This document shows, in pieces, positions 9,786 through 16,799 of a stretch of 52,119 nucleotides of DNA; positions within the stretch are counted from its first letter, which is position 1, and each line of letters starts with the position of its first letter. The position numbers were made by a program, and so were the translations under genes. The DNA is from Micrococcales bacterium 31B (GTDB taxonomy: Bacteria; Actinomycetota; Actinomycetes; Actinomycetales; Dermabacteraceae): contig JAFFTF010000004.1 in NCBI GenBank assembly GCA_022803075.1, positions 207,299 through 259,417 on the forward strand, read 5' to 3'. The notes beneath the pieces are model-generated. The model was not told the origin of the DNA. It searched no databases and saw only the letters and a program-made list of their open reading frames with translations.

Positions 9786-10368
9786 CGTCGCCGCCATCGT
9801 CGCCGCCGTCATCACCGAAGTCGTCGCCGATGTCGTCGTCATCGTCGTCGCCCACAACGGGCGCGGGGGCAGGAGCTACGGTGCGGGTCTGCACGGGCGC
9901 GGGGGCGGGGGCGACTGCGCGAGTTGTGCGGACGGGGGCGGGGGTCTGAGTCTGGGCGGGGGCCGGGGTCTGAGTCTGGGCGGGGGCCGGGGTCTGAGTC
10001 TGGGCGGGGGCCGGGGTCTGCGTCTGGGCGGGGGCCGGGGTCTGAGTCTGGGCTGGGGCCGGGGTCTGCGTGGGCGCGGGCGTCGTGGGCGCGGAGGCGC
10101 CCGTCGTCGGAGACGAGGGGGAGGTCGGAGAGGTGCTCGAGGGCGTTCCCGCGGTCGTGCTCGTGCCAGACGCGGGGGTGGTGGCCTTCGACGTTGTCGA
10201 GGCGGGAGTAGTCGGACTCGGCACAGTGACCGTGATGGAGGCCTGTTCGGCGGGCACGCTGGGTGCGCCGGGGCGAGCCGCGATGGCACGCGAACCCAGG
10301 GCGAGCAGCAGGGGGACCGCCAGCAACACGATGATCACGAGAATCCGCGAGGGGAGCTTGGATGACAT
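9778..10368 (-). CDS. Membrane-anchored Thr/Pro-repeat protein with poly-Asp tail
   Basis: About 196 residues of unrecognised function. One hydrophobic segment near the N-terminus (residues 8-25) acts as signal or anchor. Then comes a Thr/Ser/Pro-rich region with five copies of TQTPAPAQ, and the protein ends in a run of Asp with Gly (about 20 residues, mostly DD and GDD units). The tail resembles a cation-binding surface. I prefer the ATG at 10368, with AGGA eight bases upstream; another in-frame ATG at 10377 is possible. It overlaps the histidine kinase start, so it may help the kinase sense divalent cations or envelope state. That role is inference. Confidence 0.75.
   Translation of the reverse strand: MSSKLPSRILVIIVLLAVPLLLALGSRAIAARPGAPSVPAEQASITVTVPSPTTPASTTSKATTPASGTSTTAGTPSSTSPTSPSSPTTGASAPTTPAPTQTPAPAQTQTPAPAQTQTPAPAQTQTPAPAQTQTPAPAQTQTPAPVRTTRAVAPAPAPVQTRTVAPAPAPVVGDDDDDDIGDDFGDDGGDDGGDDD
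9941..10060. repeat. Five tandem 24-bp units inside the Asp-tail protein gene
   Basis: Five near-identical 24-base units run head to tail, with single-base changes in the fourth and fifth and a partial sixth copy following. Each encodes TQTPAPAQ, so changes in copy number would keep the frame and only alter the length of the extracellular stalk. Confidence 0.9.
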
Positions 10369-10440
10369 GCTGCTCATCCTGGCACACGCCGATGAAACGT
10401 CAGTGTGGCGAAGATGAAGGCTTCTTCATGTTGGCCGCCA

Positions 10441-10470
10441 CACGGCGGCCAGCGCGAGCTGGCCGCCGTG
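10441..10470 (-). terminator. Hairpin downstream of the duplicated-module protein
   Basis: CACGGCGGCCAGC and its exact complement flank a GCGA tetraloop (GNRA type), giving a 13-base perfect stem. It lies 43 bases past the stop codon and 73 bases before the next minus-strand gene. No U-run follows, as is common for actinobacterial terminators. It may separate the exported protein gene from the kinase operon. Confidence 0.6.
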
Positions 10471-10513
10471 GTGGTTAGGGCTCAGCGCCCGAAGGGCGGC
10501 GCTGCCGTATTGC

Positions 10514-11764
10514 CTAGACCAGCGACGTGAGCGGCGGCAGATTAGCGCCGTTTTGGGTGAGGCCCGTGGGAGCCGTGTCGCCCGTGGTCGCACCCGAGGC
10601 GGGTGCGGCAGGGTCTGCTGAGTCAGCCGGTGCGGCAGGGTCTGCTGAGTCCGCCGGGTCAGCGGGCGCGTCGGGCTTTTCGCCCCGCTCGCCCATGCCG
10701 CCGTGCGGGCCGTGACCGCTTGGGCCGCGCAGACCCTCGTCGCCGCTACCGACGCGCTCCGCCGTGTTGGTGTCACCCGACTGGGTGCCGGCCACACTCA
10801 CGGTGTCGCCCACCGCGGCGTCTGTGGTGACATCGGTGCCGAGCGCGTAGGTGGCGGTGAAGCCGTCGGCGCTCTTGAGCGTGATCGACGTGTCGCTGAC
10901 CTCAGTGACCTCGCCCGTTTGCATGACGCGGGTCACGAACTGGCCCTCGTTCTCGCGATCTTCGACGATGGCCGTCGCGTGCAGCAGGGTCGGACGCTCC
11001 GCTGGTGCGGCGGGTGCGGTGCCGTCCGCTGGTGCGGCGGGTGCGGTGCCGTCCGCTGGTGCGGCGGGTGCGGTGCCGTCCGCTGGTGCGGCGGGTGCGG
11101 TGCCGTCCGCTGGTGCGGCGGGTGCGGTGCCGTCCGCTGGTGCGGCGGGTGCGGTGCCGTCCGCTGGTGCGGCGGGTGCGGTGCCGTCCGCTGGTGCGGC
11201 GGGCTTCTCGCCCTCGACGTGCACGTGGCTGAGCGTGTTCACGTTGTCAGCCACGGTGCCGCGGGCGTCGACGTTCGCTCCCACGACGATCGTGTCGGCG
11301 AGAGTGACGTCGGCAGGCACGGCGAACACCGTTTGCGAGCCGTCCGCGCCCTTGAGCGTGATCGAGGTGCTCGATACCTCGGTCACCTCTCCGTCGGCGC
11401 TGATCTCGGTCGTGATGGTGCCGTCCGCGGCCTGCACAACCGCGGTCGAGGTCACGGCGCCGGGCCCGCCGAAACCGCCGCCACGATGCCCACCCGGACC
11501 GCCGTGGCCGCCCGGGCCACGCTGCGCGTCCTGATTCGTGGTCGTGCCCGAATCAGTGCCCGAGTCAGTGCCCGAATCACCGGGTGTCGCGGGCGCGGAC
11601 GCCGACGCATCGGGGGCCGGTGTCTCGGCGGCGTACGCGCCTCCCGCGTACGCCGCGACGCCGCCAACGCCGGCGACCACGGCGACGGTCGAGCCGATGA
11701 TGGCGCGGCGCACGGTCTTGCTGAGCGGCCGCTTGGGGGCCGCAGGAGTCAGGTTGGGTTCCAT
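10514..11764 (-). CDS. Exported protein with two DUF5666-like modules and a 7-fold repeat linker
   Basis: About 416 residues. A signal peptide (RRAIIGSTVAVVAGVGGVAAYAG in two parts, ending at AYAAE) is followed by a Ser/Thr/Asp linker and a Gly/His-rich patch (GPGGHGGPGGHRGGG). Two related modules follow, each containing GEVTEVSxTSITLKxADG; they resemble small beta-barrel DUF5666 domains. A linker of seven AAPADGTAP units separates them. A second Gly/His patch (GPSGHGPHGG) and an acidic/Ala tail close the protein. The ATG at 11764 gives an intact signal peptide. The His/Gly patches suggest metal binding. The function is unknown; its position before a two-component operon suggests envelope sensing. 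Confidence 0.8.
   Translation of the reverse strand: MEPNLTPAAPKRPLSKTVRRAIIGSTVAVVAGVGGVAAYAGGAYAAETPAPDASASAPATPGDSGTDSGTDSGTTTNQDAQRGPGGHGGPGGHRGGGFGGPGAVTSTAVVQAADGTITTEISADGEVTEVSSTSITLKGADGSQTVFAVPADVTLADTIVVGANVDARGTVADNVNTLSHVHVEGEKPAAPADGTAPAAPADGTAPAAPADGTAPAAPADGTAPAAPADGTAPAAPADGTAPAAPADGTAPAAPAERPTLLHATAIVEDRENEGQFVTRVMQTGEVTEVSDTSITLKSADGFTATYALGTDVTTDAAVGDTVSVAGTQSGDTNTAERVGSGDEGLRGPSGHGPHGGMGERGEKPDAPADPADSADPAAPADSADPAAPASGATTGDTAPTGLTQNGANLPPLTSLV
11004..11203. repeat. Seven tandem 27-bp units inside the exported protein gene
   Basis: Seven identical 27-base units plus a partial eighth (from 11193) encode the AAPADGTAP linker. The nucleotide identity is essentially complete, which points to recent expansion or gene-conversion homogenisation. 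Units are in frame, so slippage changes linker length without breaking the gene. Confidence 0.95.
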
Positions 11765-12093
11765 GGTGATTTCTCTCGTATCTACTAAGTGAAGGAGTAA
11801 ACAGCTGCTGTGCGATTCAGCAGTGTCCACCGTAAGAACCCACTCTGGACCCCTGCTCGCCCGCGCTTGCCAGCTTTCTGGAGCAACCCGGCGAAATTGC
11901 CAGTTGCCTGCGAAAACGATTTTTGCAGCGACCCTCGGCGCCGTGGTTGGCGCCTTCTTCCGGACGCTCCGGTGGCCAGAAAACCGCAGGTGACGGTTGG
12001 CGGAATGTTGGGATAAATTCCGCCCAAAACCGCAAGCGGCGGTGCAGCGAAGTGGAAGTATGGGGTCATTCCCACTCGAAAAGGACTAGTGCC
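11765..12093. promoter_or_regulatory. Divergent promoter region
   Basis: This 329-base gap separates the minus-strand exported protein from the plus-strand 5'-nucleotidase, so both promoters must lie here. It holds a copy of the dispersed repeat core CGGACGCTCCGGTGGCC at 11961-11977, and AAAGGA at 12079-12084 as ribosome binding site for the nucleotidase. I see no convincing -10/-35 pair on either strand and no phosphate-box pattern. Confidence 0.4.
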
Positions 12094-14982
12094 ATGCGCA
12101 AAACCACTCGCGCCCCCTCGCGGCGCATACTCGGCGCCACTACCGTGACGCTGCTGGCGGGTAGCCTCCTCACGGCTCTGACCGGTGCCTTCGCCTCACC
12201 CGCCGCCGCAGCTGTGCTCGTAGAGCCCATCGGCGCGCCCAACGCCAATAGTGCCTCCTGCACGCCGGCGGGCCAGGAGGCCACGAACACCGACGTTCAC
12301 CTCATCGGCATCAACGACTTCCACGGCCGCATTAACAACAACACCGTGCAGTTCGCGGGCGTGGTCGAAGGGCTGAAGTCAAAATACGGCGCGGCCAACT
12401 CGGTCGTCGTCTCGTCGGGCGACAACATCGGCGCCTCGCTGTTCTCGTCAAGCCTGCAGTTCGATGCCCCCACGATCGACATTCTCAATACCCTGGGGGT
12501 CTCCGGCTCCGCGATGGGCAACCACGAGTTCGACAAGGGCTTCTACCCCGGTTCGGGCCAGCCGGGTCTCGACTTCACCACCCGAGTGCTGAACGGCGAG
12601 TCAACGGGCGAGGGCGCCGATTACCCTGCCGTGAAGCCCACGTTCCCCTACCTCGCGGCGAACGCCTATAAAGCGGGTACCACCGAGCAGATCGTTCCCG
12701 GCCACACCGTGGTCGAGGCCGGCGGTGTGCGCATCGCGGTCATCGGCGCGATCACCGAAGAAACCCCCAACCTGGTCTCGAAGGGAGCGCTGACGGGCGT
12801 TGAGTTCGGCGACCCCGTGGACGCCGTCAACGCCGAGGTGGCCAAGATCAAGGCCGCGGGCGACGCCGACATCATCATCGCCGACTACCACGAGGGAGCC
12901 CCGTCGGGCACGCCCCAGGGTGCGACGCTCGAACAGGTGCAGGCGCAGAGCCCGGTCTTCAACAAGATCGTCACCGAGACCGACCCCGCGGTCTCCGCCA
13001 TCTTCACGGCCCACACCCACATGCTCTACGCGTGGGACGCACCCAACGGTGCTACGACGCGTCCGATCATTCAAACCCAGTCGTACGGTGCCTACCTCGG
13101 TAACGTGTGCCTCTCGGTCAATACCACCACCCACGCCGTGACGGGTCACTGGGCCGAAAACGTGGCGGTACCCGCGACGCCCAGCGACGCGGCAGCCGCG
13201 GCGGCGGCCGACAAGGCCATCACGGACGCGTTCCCGGCGGCGGCGAGCGTCAAGACGATCGTGGACAACGCGATCTCGACGGCCGCAGTTGCGGGCGAAC
13301 AGGTGGTGGGTAAGATCAACGCCGACCTCACGCGCCCCTCGGCGACCGGCACGTTCGGGGCCGACGGCACCTACTCGGCCCCCGGGTACGGAGACCGCAC
13401 CATGACCTCGACGATGGGCAACCTCGTCACCACGGCGCTGCAGGCCCAACTGCAGCCCGAGGGCGTCGACCCCATCATCACGATGGCCAACCCGGGCGGC
13501 ATCCGCACCGATTTGCTCGCTGGCGACAACGGCGACGTGACCTTTGCCGACGCGAACGCCGTGCTGCCGTTCCTCAATAACCTGTGGACGGTGAGCCTCA
13601 CGGGCGCACAGCTGAAGACCGTGCTCGAACAGCAGTGGCAGACCGACGCCAACGGCACCGCAACGGGCGCCTATCTGCAGCTCGCGCTGTCGCCCAACGT
13701 GCGCTACACCTACGACCCGGGCAAGGCGTGGGGCCAGCGGATCCAGCAGATCTGGGTCAACGGCAAGCCCCTCGACGGCAACGCGAAGTACACCGTGGGT
13801 ACGTTCAACTTCCTCGCCCAGGGCGGCGACAATTTCTGGGAGTTCCAGAAGGCCACCGACGTGAAAGACACGGGCCTGATCGACCGCGACGCGTGGATGG
13901 CCTACTTCGCGGCAAACCAGACGGCGGGAATCACTCCCGATCCCTCGCAGCGCGCCTTCGCCGTCACCACACCCGTGCCGACCAGCGGTCAGCAGGGCGC
14001 GACCGTTGCGTTCGACATCGCGGACCTGCAGCCCCGCAGCGCGGGCGTTCCCCTCGTCACCAAGGTCGACGCCTACCTGGGCGGCACCCTCGTGGGCAGT
14101 GCGAACACCTCGAACGCGACCCTCGCTGCGTCCGGGGCCCCCATCGGCGCCGTCAACCAGGCGAAACTCTCGATCACCGTGCCCGCCGCGCTCGCGGCCG
14201 GCGATACCACGCTCGAACTGCGTGGGGTCAGCGCGGCGTGCCCCGCCGGCTGCGCGCTGCTCACCACCCCGTTCCGGGTGGTCGCCAAGACCGTGGCACC
14301 CACGGTGTACTCGTACCCGTTCACCGATGATCTCTATGTGGTCGAGGGCACGGGGGCGGCCACGCGCGCCCGCAAACTGACGTTCGAGCAGTGGGTGGCC
14401 TACGGGGCCCCGCAGCCCGTGCCCGCCCCGGTGGCGTACGTGCGTTACCCGTGGTCGGACGGCATTGCGGCCGTGACGTTCTGGAACACCGCGCCCGAGG
14501 CGTGGCTGTGGCAGCCACTTGGCTTCGATCAGTGGGTGCGCGCGGGCGCACCGCGTGCCACCAACGCGGGGTGGATCCAGGGCACCACAGTCGCTAAGTA
14601 CGCCACGAGCGACGAGCTCTTCGCCACCTACGACGGCGACCTGCACAAGCTCACGTTCGCCGAATGGCAGGCGATGAACTACGTGGCGCCCACGGTTGCG
14701 GGCGACGCCGGCTTCATTAAGTTTCCCTGGTCGGACGCCGTGTTCACCATGACCAGCATCGCCTCCGGTTCGGGTAGCCAGCTTTCGGCAGCCCAGTGGG
14801 CGGCTTTGCAGTATCCGACGCCGCGCGTGCAGACGTCGGTTGCGGGGGGCCAGTTCGTGAAGTTTGCGAGCGGCGACCGGGTCTACTTCAGGGCCACGCG
14901 CCTCGGGGCAGCCGACATGTACATCACGTACGAACAGTGGAAGGCCGCCGGGTTCCCCGCGGTGACCACCGTTTCGCAGTAA
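12094..14982 (+). CDS. Secreted 5'-nucleotidase/metallophosphatase with C-terminal W-repeat region
   Basis: About 962 residues. A signal peptide (residues 1-40, ending ASPAAAA) is followed by a calcineurin-like phosphatase domain with all metal motifs: INDFHGR near 72, GDNIG near 109, GNHEFD near 142, and TAHTHML near 305. Residues 400-600 are the 5'-nucleotidase C-terminal domain (NPGGIRTDL near 465; FLAQGGDNF near 570). A linker domain follows, then from residue 737 five units ending in a conserved Trp motif (LTFEQW, LGFDQW, LTFAEW, LSAAQW, ITYEQW). It probably dephosphorylates extracellular nucleotides for salvage. No LPXTG or membrane tail is visible, so the C-terminal repeats may bind the cell wall. 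The ATG is fixed by the signal peptide and AAAGGA. Confidence 0.92.
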   Translation: MRKTTRAPSRRILGATTVTLLAGSLLTALTGAFASPAAAAVLVEPIGAPNANSASCTPAGQEATNTDVHLIGINDFHGRINNNTVQFAGVVEGLKSKYGAANSVVVSSGDNIGASLFSSSLQFDAPTIDILNTLGVSGSAMGNHEFDKGFYPGSGQPGLDFTTRVLNGESTGEGADYPAVKPTFPYLAANAYKAGTTEQIVPGHTVVEAGGVRIAVIGAITEETPNLVSKGALTGVEFGDPVDAVNAEVAKIKAAGDADIIIADYHEGAPSGTPQGATLEQVQAQSPVFNKIVTETDPAVSAIFTAHTHMLYAWDAPNGATTRPIIQTQSYGAYLGNVCLSVNTTTHAVTGHWAENVAVPATPSDAAAAAAADKAITDAFPAAASVKTIVDNAISTAAVAGEQVVGKINADLTRPSATGTFGADGTYSAPGYGDRTMTSTMGNLVTTALQAQLQPEGVDPIITMANPGGIRTDLLAGDNGDVTFADANAVLPFLNNLWTVSLTGAQLKTVLEQQWQTDANGTATGAYLQLALSPNVRYTYDPGKAWGQRIQQIWVNGKPLDGNAKYTVGTFNFLAQGGDNFWEFQKATDVKDTGLIDRDAWMAYFAANQTAGITPDPSQRAFAVTTPVPTSGQQGATVAFDIADLQPRSAGVPLVTKVDAYLGGTLVGSANTSNATLAASGAPIGAVNQAKLSITVPAALAAGDTTLELRGVSAACPAGCALLTTPFRVVAKTVAPTVYSYPFTDDLYVVEGTGAATRARKLTFEQWVAYGAPQPVPAPVAYVRYPWSDGIAAVTFWNTAPEAWLWQPLGFDQWVRAGAPRATNAGWIQGTTVAKYATSDELFATYDGDLHKLTFAEWQAMNYVAPTVAGDAGFIKFPWSDAVFTMTSIASGSGSQLSAAQWAALQYPTPRVQTSVAGGQFVKFASGDRVYFRATRLGAADMYITYEQWKAAGFPAVTTVSQ

Positions 14983-14987
14983 TCGCG

Positions 14988-15007
14988 GGCCGGTGCGCCT
15001 ACCGGCC
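14988..15007 (+). terminator. Hairpin after the 5'-nucleotidase gene
   Basis: GGCCGGT, a six-base loop and ACCGGCC form a 7-base perfect stem beginning six bases past the stop codon. No U-run follows. A second weaker stem (CGGCG with CGCCG) lies at about 15016-15041. Confidence 0.5.
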
Positions 15008-15040
15008 GGCTGAGGCGGCGTCTCCCTGGTGGGGGGCGCC

Positions 15041-15136
15041 GTCTCGTGCGTTGCGCCTCGCGCGGTGTTGCGTCTCGTGCGTTGTTGCTCCCTCGTGGGG
15101 TGCGCCGCCTCGCGCGGTGTTGCGCCTCGTGCGTTG
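15041..15136. repeat. Short non-coding direct-repeat array
   Basis: A 29-base sequence at 15056-15084 recurs at 15108-15136 with one mismatch (spacing 52 bases). The shorter motif CTCGTGCGTTG occurs three times (15043, 15074, 15126). It fills the gap between the nucleotidase and the RNase gene and codes for nothing convincing. Confidence 0.7.
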
Positions 15137-15196
15137 CGGCGTCTCGCGGTGGGCCGCCGGGGCGGCCGGAGCGCTGCGGGTCGCTACCATGAGCGG

Positions 15197-15760
15197 GTGA
15201 CTACTAAATCCAAGGTGCAGACTGCGGTCGGCATCATCGTGCTGGTCGTTCTCGGCGCCATGTATCTGTTCAACCTGTTCTCGGGCTCCGGCGAAACGTC
15301 GCGGGAGGCTGGGTCCCAGGGTTCTACAACGAGTTCCGCGTCGAGTTCGCTGCGGAGCGCGTCGGCCACGTCAGGCTCCACCGCGGCACGCGAGTCCGCA
15401 CGTGGTAGTGCCAGCCCGAGCACGGGGGCGTCCGAAACCCCCGGCGACGGCGTGTACACGGGCCCGAACCCGAGCGACCTGCCGGAGATCGCGGAATCCG
15501 ACCTGCCCGCCGAGGGCCGCGAGACCCTCGACCTGATTCGCGCGGGAGGGCCGTTCCCCTATGACCGCGACGGCATTCGCTTCGGCAACTTCGAGGGCAT
15601 TCTGCCGGACGAGACGAGCGACTTCTACAAGGAGTACACGGTCGAGACCCCGGGTGCAGACACGCGCGGCACCAAGCGCATCGTCGCTGGTGAAACCGGA
15701 GTGAAGTACTACACCGATGACCACTACGAGTCGTTCTCGTTCATCGTCGAGGGGAAGTAA
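15197..15760 (+). CDS. Membrane-anchored or secreted RNase Sa/T1-type ribonuclease
   Basis: About 187 residues. A hydrophobic segment (residues 9-28) is followed by a Ser/Thr/Ala linker of about 65 residues. The C-terminal 85 residues match the Streptomyces RNase Sa family: GPFPYDRDGIRFGN, then the catalytic Glu in KEYTVETPG, Arg in TRGTKR and His in DDHYESF, which together cut RNA after guanine. The GTG start lies six bases after TACCAT, typical of a leaderless transcript; an ATG nearby is out of frame. Usual RNase Sa enzymes are cleaved and secreted. Here the long linker could tether the nuclease to the cell surface. A barstar-type inhibitor gene follows after two bases. Confidence 0.93.
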   Translation: MTTKSKVQTAVGIIVLVVLGAMYLFNLFSGSGETSREAGSQGSTTSSASSSLRSASATSGSTAARESARGSASPSTGASETPGDGVYTGPNPSDLPEIAESDLPAEGRETLDLIRAGGPFPYDRDGIRFGNFEGILPDETSDFYKEYTVETPGADTRGTKRIVAGETGVKYYTDDHYESFSFIVEGK

Positions 15761-15762
15761 CG

Positions 15763-16083
15763 GTGGAAAAGTACGTGGTGCTCGCGGGTCAGACGCGCGA
15801 GCAGGTGCTCACGGAGTTCGCTCGCGCCCTGAAGTTTCCCGAATACTACGGGCGCAACCTCGACGCGCTGGCAGACTGCCTCGGCGACCTGTCGTGGCTG
15901 CCCCCAGGCCGCAAGCACATCGAGTGGTGGGTAGACCCGGAGTTCGAGGCGGGGGAGGGCGTGCGCCTGCTCGGCACGGTGCGCGCCATCGTCGGTTCGA
16001 CGCTCGGTCAGCGCGACGATGTCACGTTGAGGATACGCAGCGGGGCCGCGCCCGAGTGCGATGGTGCGGAGCCGGTCGACTGA
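15763..16083 (+). CDS. Barstar family ribonuclease inhibitor
   Basis: A 106-residue cytoplasmic protein with the barstar fold signature FARALKFPEYYGRNLDALADCL (given here as two overlapping motifs, FPEYYGRNLDAL and DALADCLGDL) and an acidic inhibitory helix region around DPEFEAGEG. It is expected to bind and block the guanyl-specific RNase encoded just upstream, protecting the producer before export. The GTG start is preceded by GAGGGG within the end of the nuclease gene. Two bases separate the genes, so they form a toxin-immunity pair. Confidence 0.93.
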   Translation: MEKYVVLAGQTREQVLTEFARALKFPEYYGRNLDALADCLGDLSWLPPGRKHIEWWVDPEFEAGEGVRLLGTVRAIVGSTLGQRDDVTLRIRSGAAPECDGAEPVD

Positions 16084-16154
16084 GCGTGCCCACTGCATAA
16101 GCAGCGACTGCCTAATCCGCTAGTTAAAACCCCGATTGCGCAGAATTAGTGCAG

Positions 16155-16469
16155 TTAGGCGTCGCCTGAAATGCCCTTAGTGGGAGGTCTGCCGCGTCGC
16201 GGGGCGAAATGCGATCTATCCTGCATCATGTTGCTCGTTATGCGAATGAATTCCTCCTCAATGAGGTCGGCTTCATAGGCCTCCGCCTGCTGATTCCAGT
16301 ATTCTGCTTCAAGCCTTGGCAGTAATTCTTCGAGGGCCAGTCGAATGTAGATAGCGCGACTACGCTGAGTGCGCAAAGCGAGGGTGTCTAGGCGCTTGAT
16401 GAGTTCAGCATCCAGCCGCACCGAGACGACCTGGCCGCTGGCGTGCTCTGGTTGTTTCTTCGTGGGCAA
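16155..16469 (-). CDS. Ribbon-helix-helix (CopG-like) DNA-binding protein
   Basis: A 104-residue protein. Residues 12-50 carry the ribbon-helix-helix pattern VVSVRLDAELIKRLDTLAL followed by a turn and RAIYIRLALEELLPRL. An acidic helix and a basic C-terminus (PRRGRPPTKG) follow. The start is TTG, supported by GGAGG five bases upstream. Codon use is visibly less GC-rich than in the flanking genes, a sign of transfer. Such proteins are often antitoxins, but no toxin-like frame lies on either side, so it is an orphan or a remnant. What it regulates is unknown. Confidence 0.8.
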   Translation of the reverse strand: MPTKKQPEHASGQVVSVRLDAELIKRLDTLALRTQRSRAIYIRLALEELLPRLEAEYWNQQAEAYEADLIEEEFIRITSNMMQDRSHFAPRRGRPPTKGISGDA

Positions 16470-16799
16470 CAGGGCCTCCTACGGGTCGTAGCTGACTGTC
16501 GCTAGTACGTCAGGTTTACGCCCGCTTGGGGCGCTTTGGTTACCCCTATTGCGCGGTTTGTCTAAACCTTGATCCGACCTTTAGTGGCCGATTCGTCGGC
16601 TCGATAAACAATGCAGCTGCGGCGCGCCGGATGCCGTGCCCATTCGCCGACCGGAAGGTGCAATAAGTAAGAAAACAATGTTTACAACTTATCAGCTATA
16701 AACCCGGTTTAGTGGCCTGGGCTGGAACTATTACTTGCCCAATTTCTGTGAAAATCGCATTCACGTTGTGATTCGGGCGAGGGCGGCGCGGCGTGCGAT
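16470..16799. other. A/T-richer non-coding gap
   Basis: No gene is supported here. The stretch is less GC-rich than its surroundings, like the adjacent ribbon-helix-helix gene. It contains a perfect 13-base palindrome TAAACCCGGTTTA (16699-16711) and the direct repeat TTTAGTGGCC at 16580 and 16708. These may be operators of the ribbon-helix-helix protein or remains of a mobile element. I see no transposase fragment or tRNA. Confidence 0.5.

Noticed and set aside
9941-11203. Regularly repeated DNA that could suggest a CRISPR array
   Set aside because: The units are contiguous with no unique spacers, are in frame and encode Pro/Ala linkers of exported proteins.
12601-14646. Long open frame of over 600 codons antisense to the 5'-nucleotidase
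   Set aside because: Its translation is Gly/Arg/His/Val-rich with no domain, and the opposite strand has a complete recognisable enzyme with signal peptide. Such frames are expected in high-GC DNA.
16155-16469. Type II toxin-antitoxin pair
   Set aside because: The ribbon-helix-helix gene has no toxin-like frame within 300 bases on either side.
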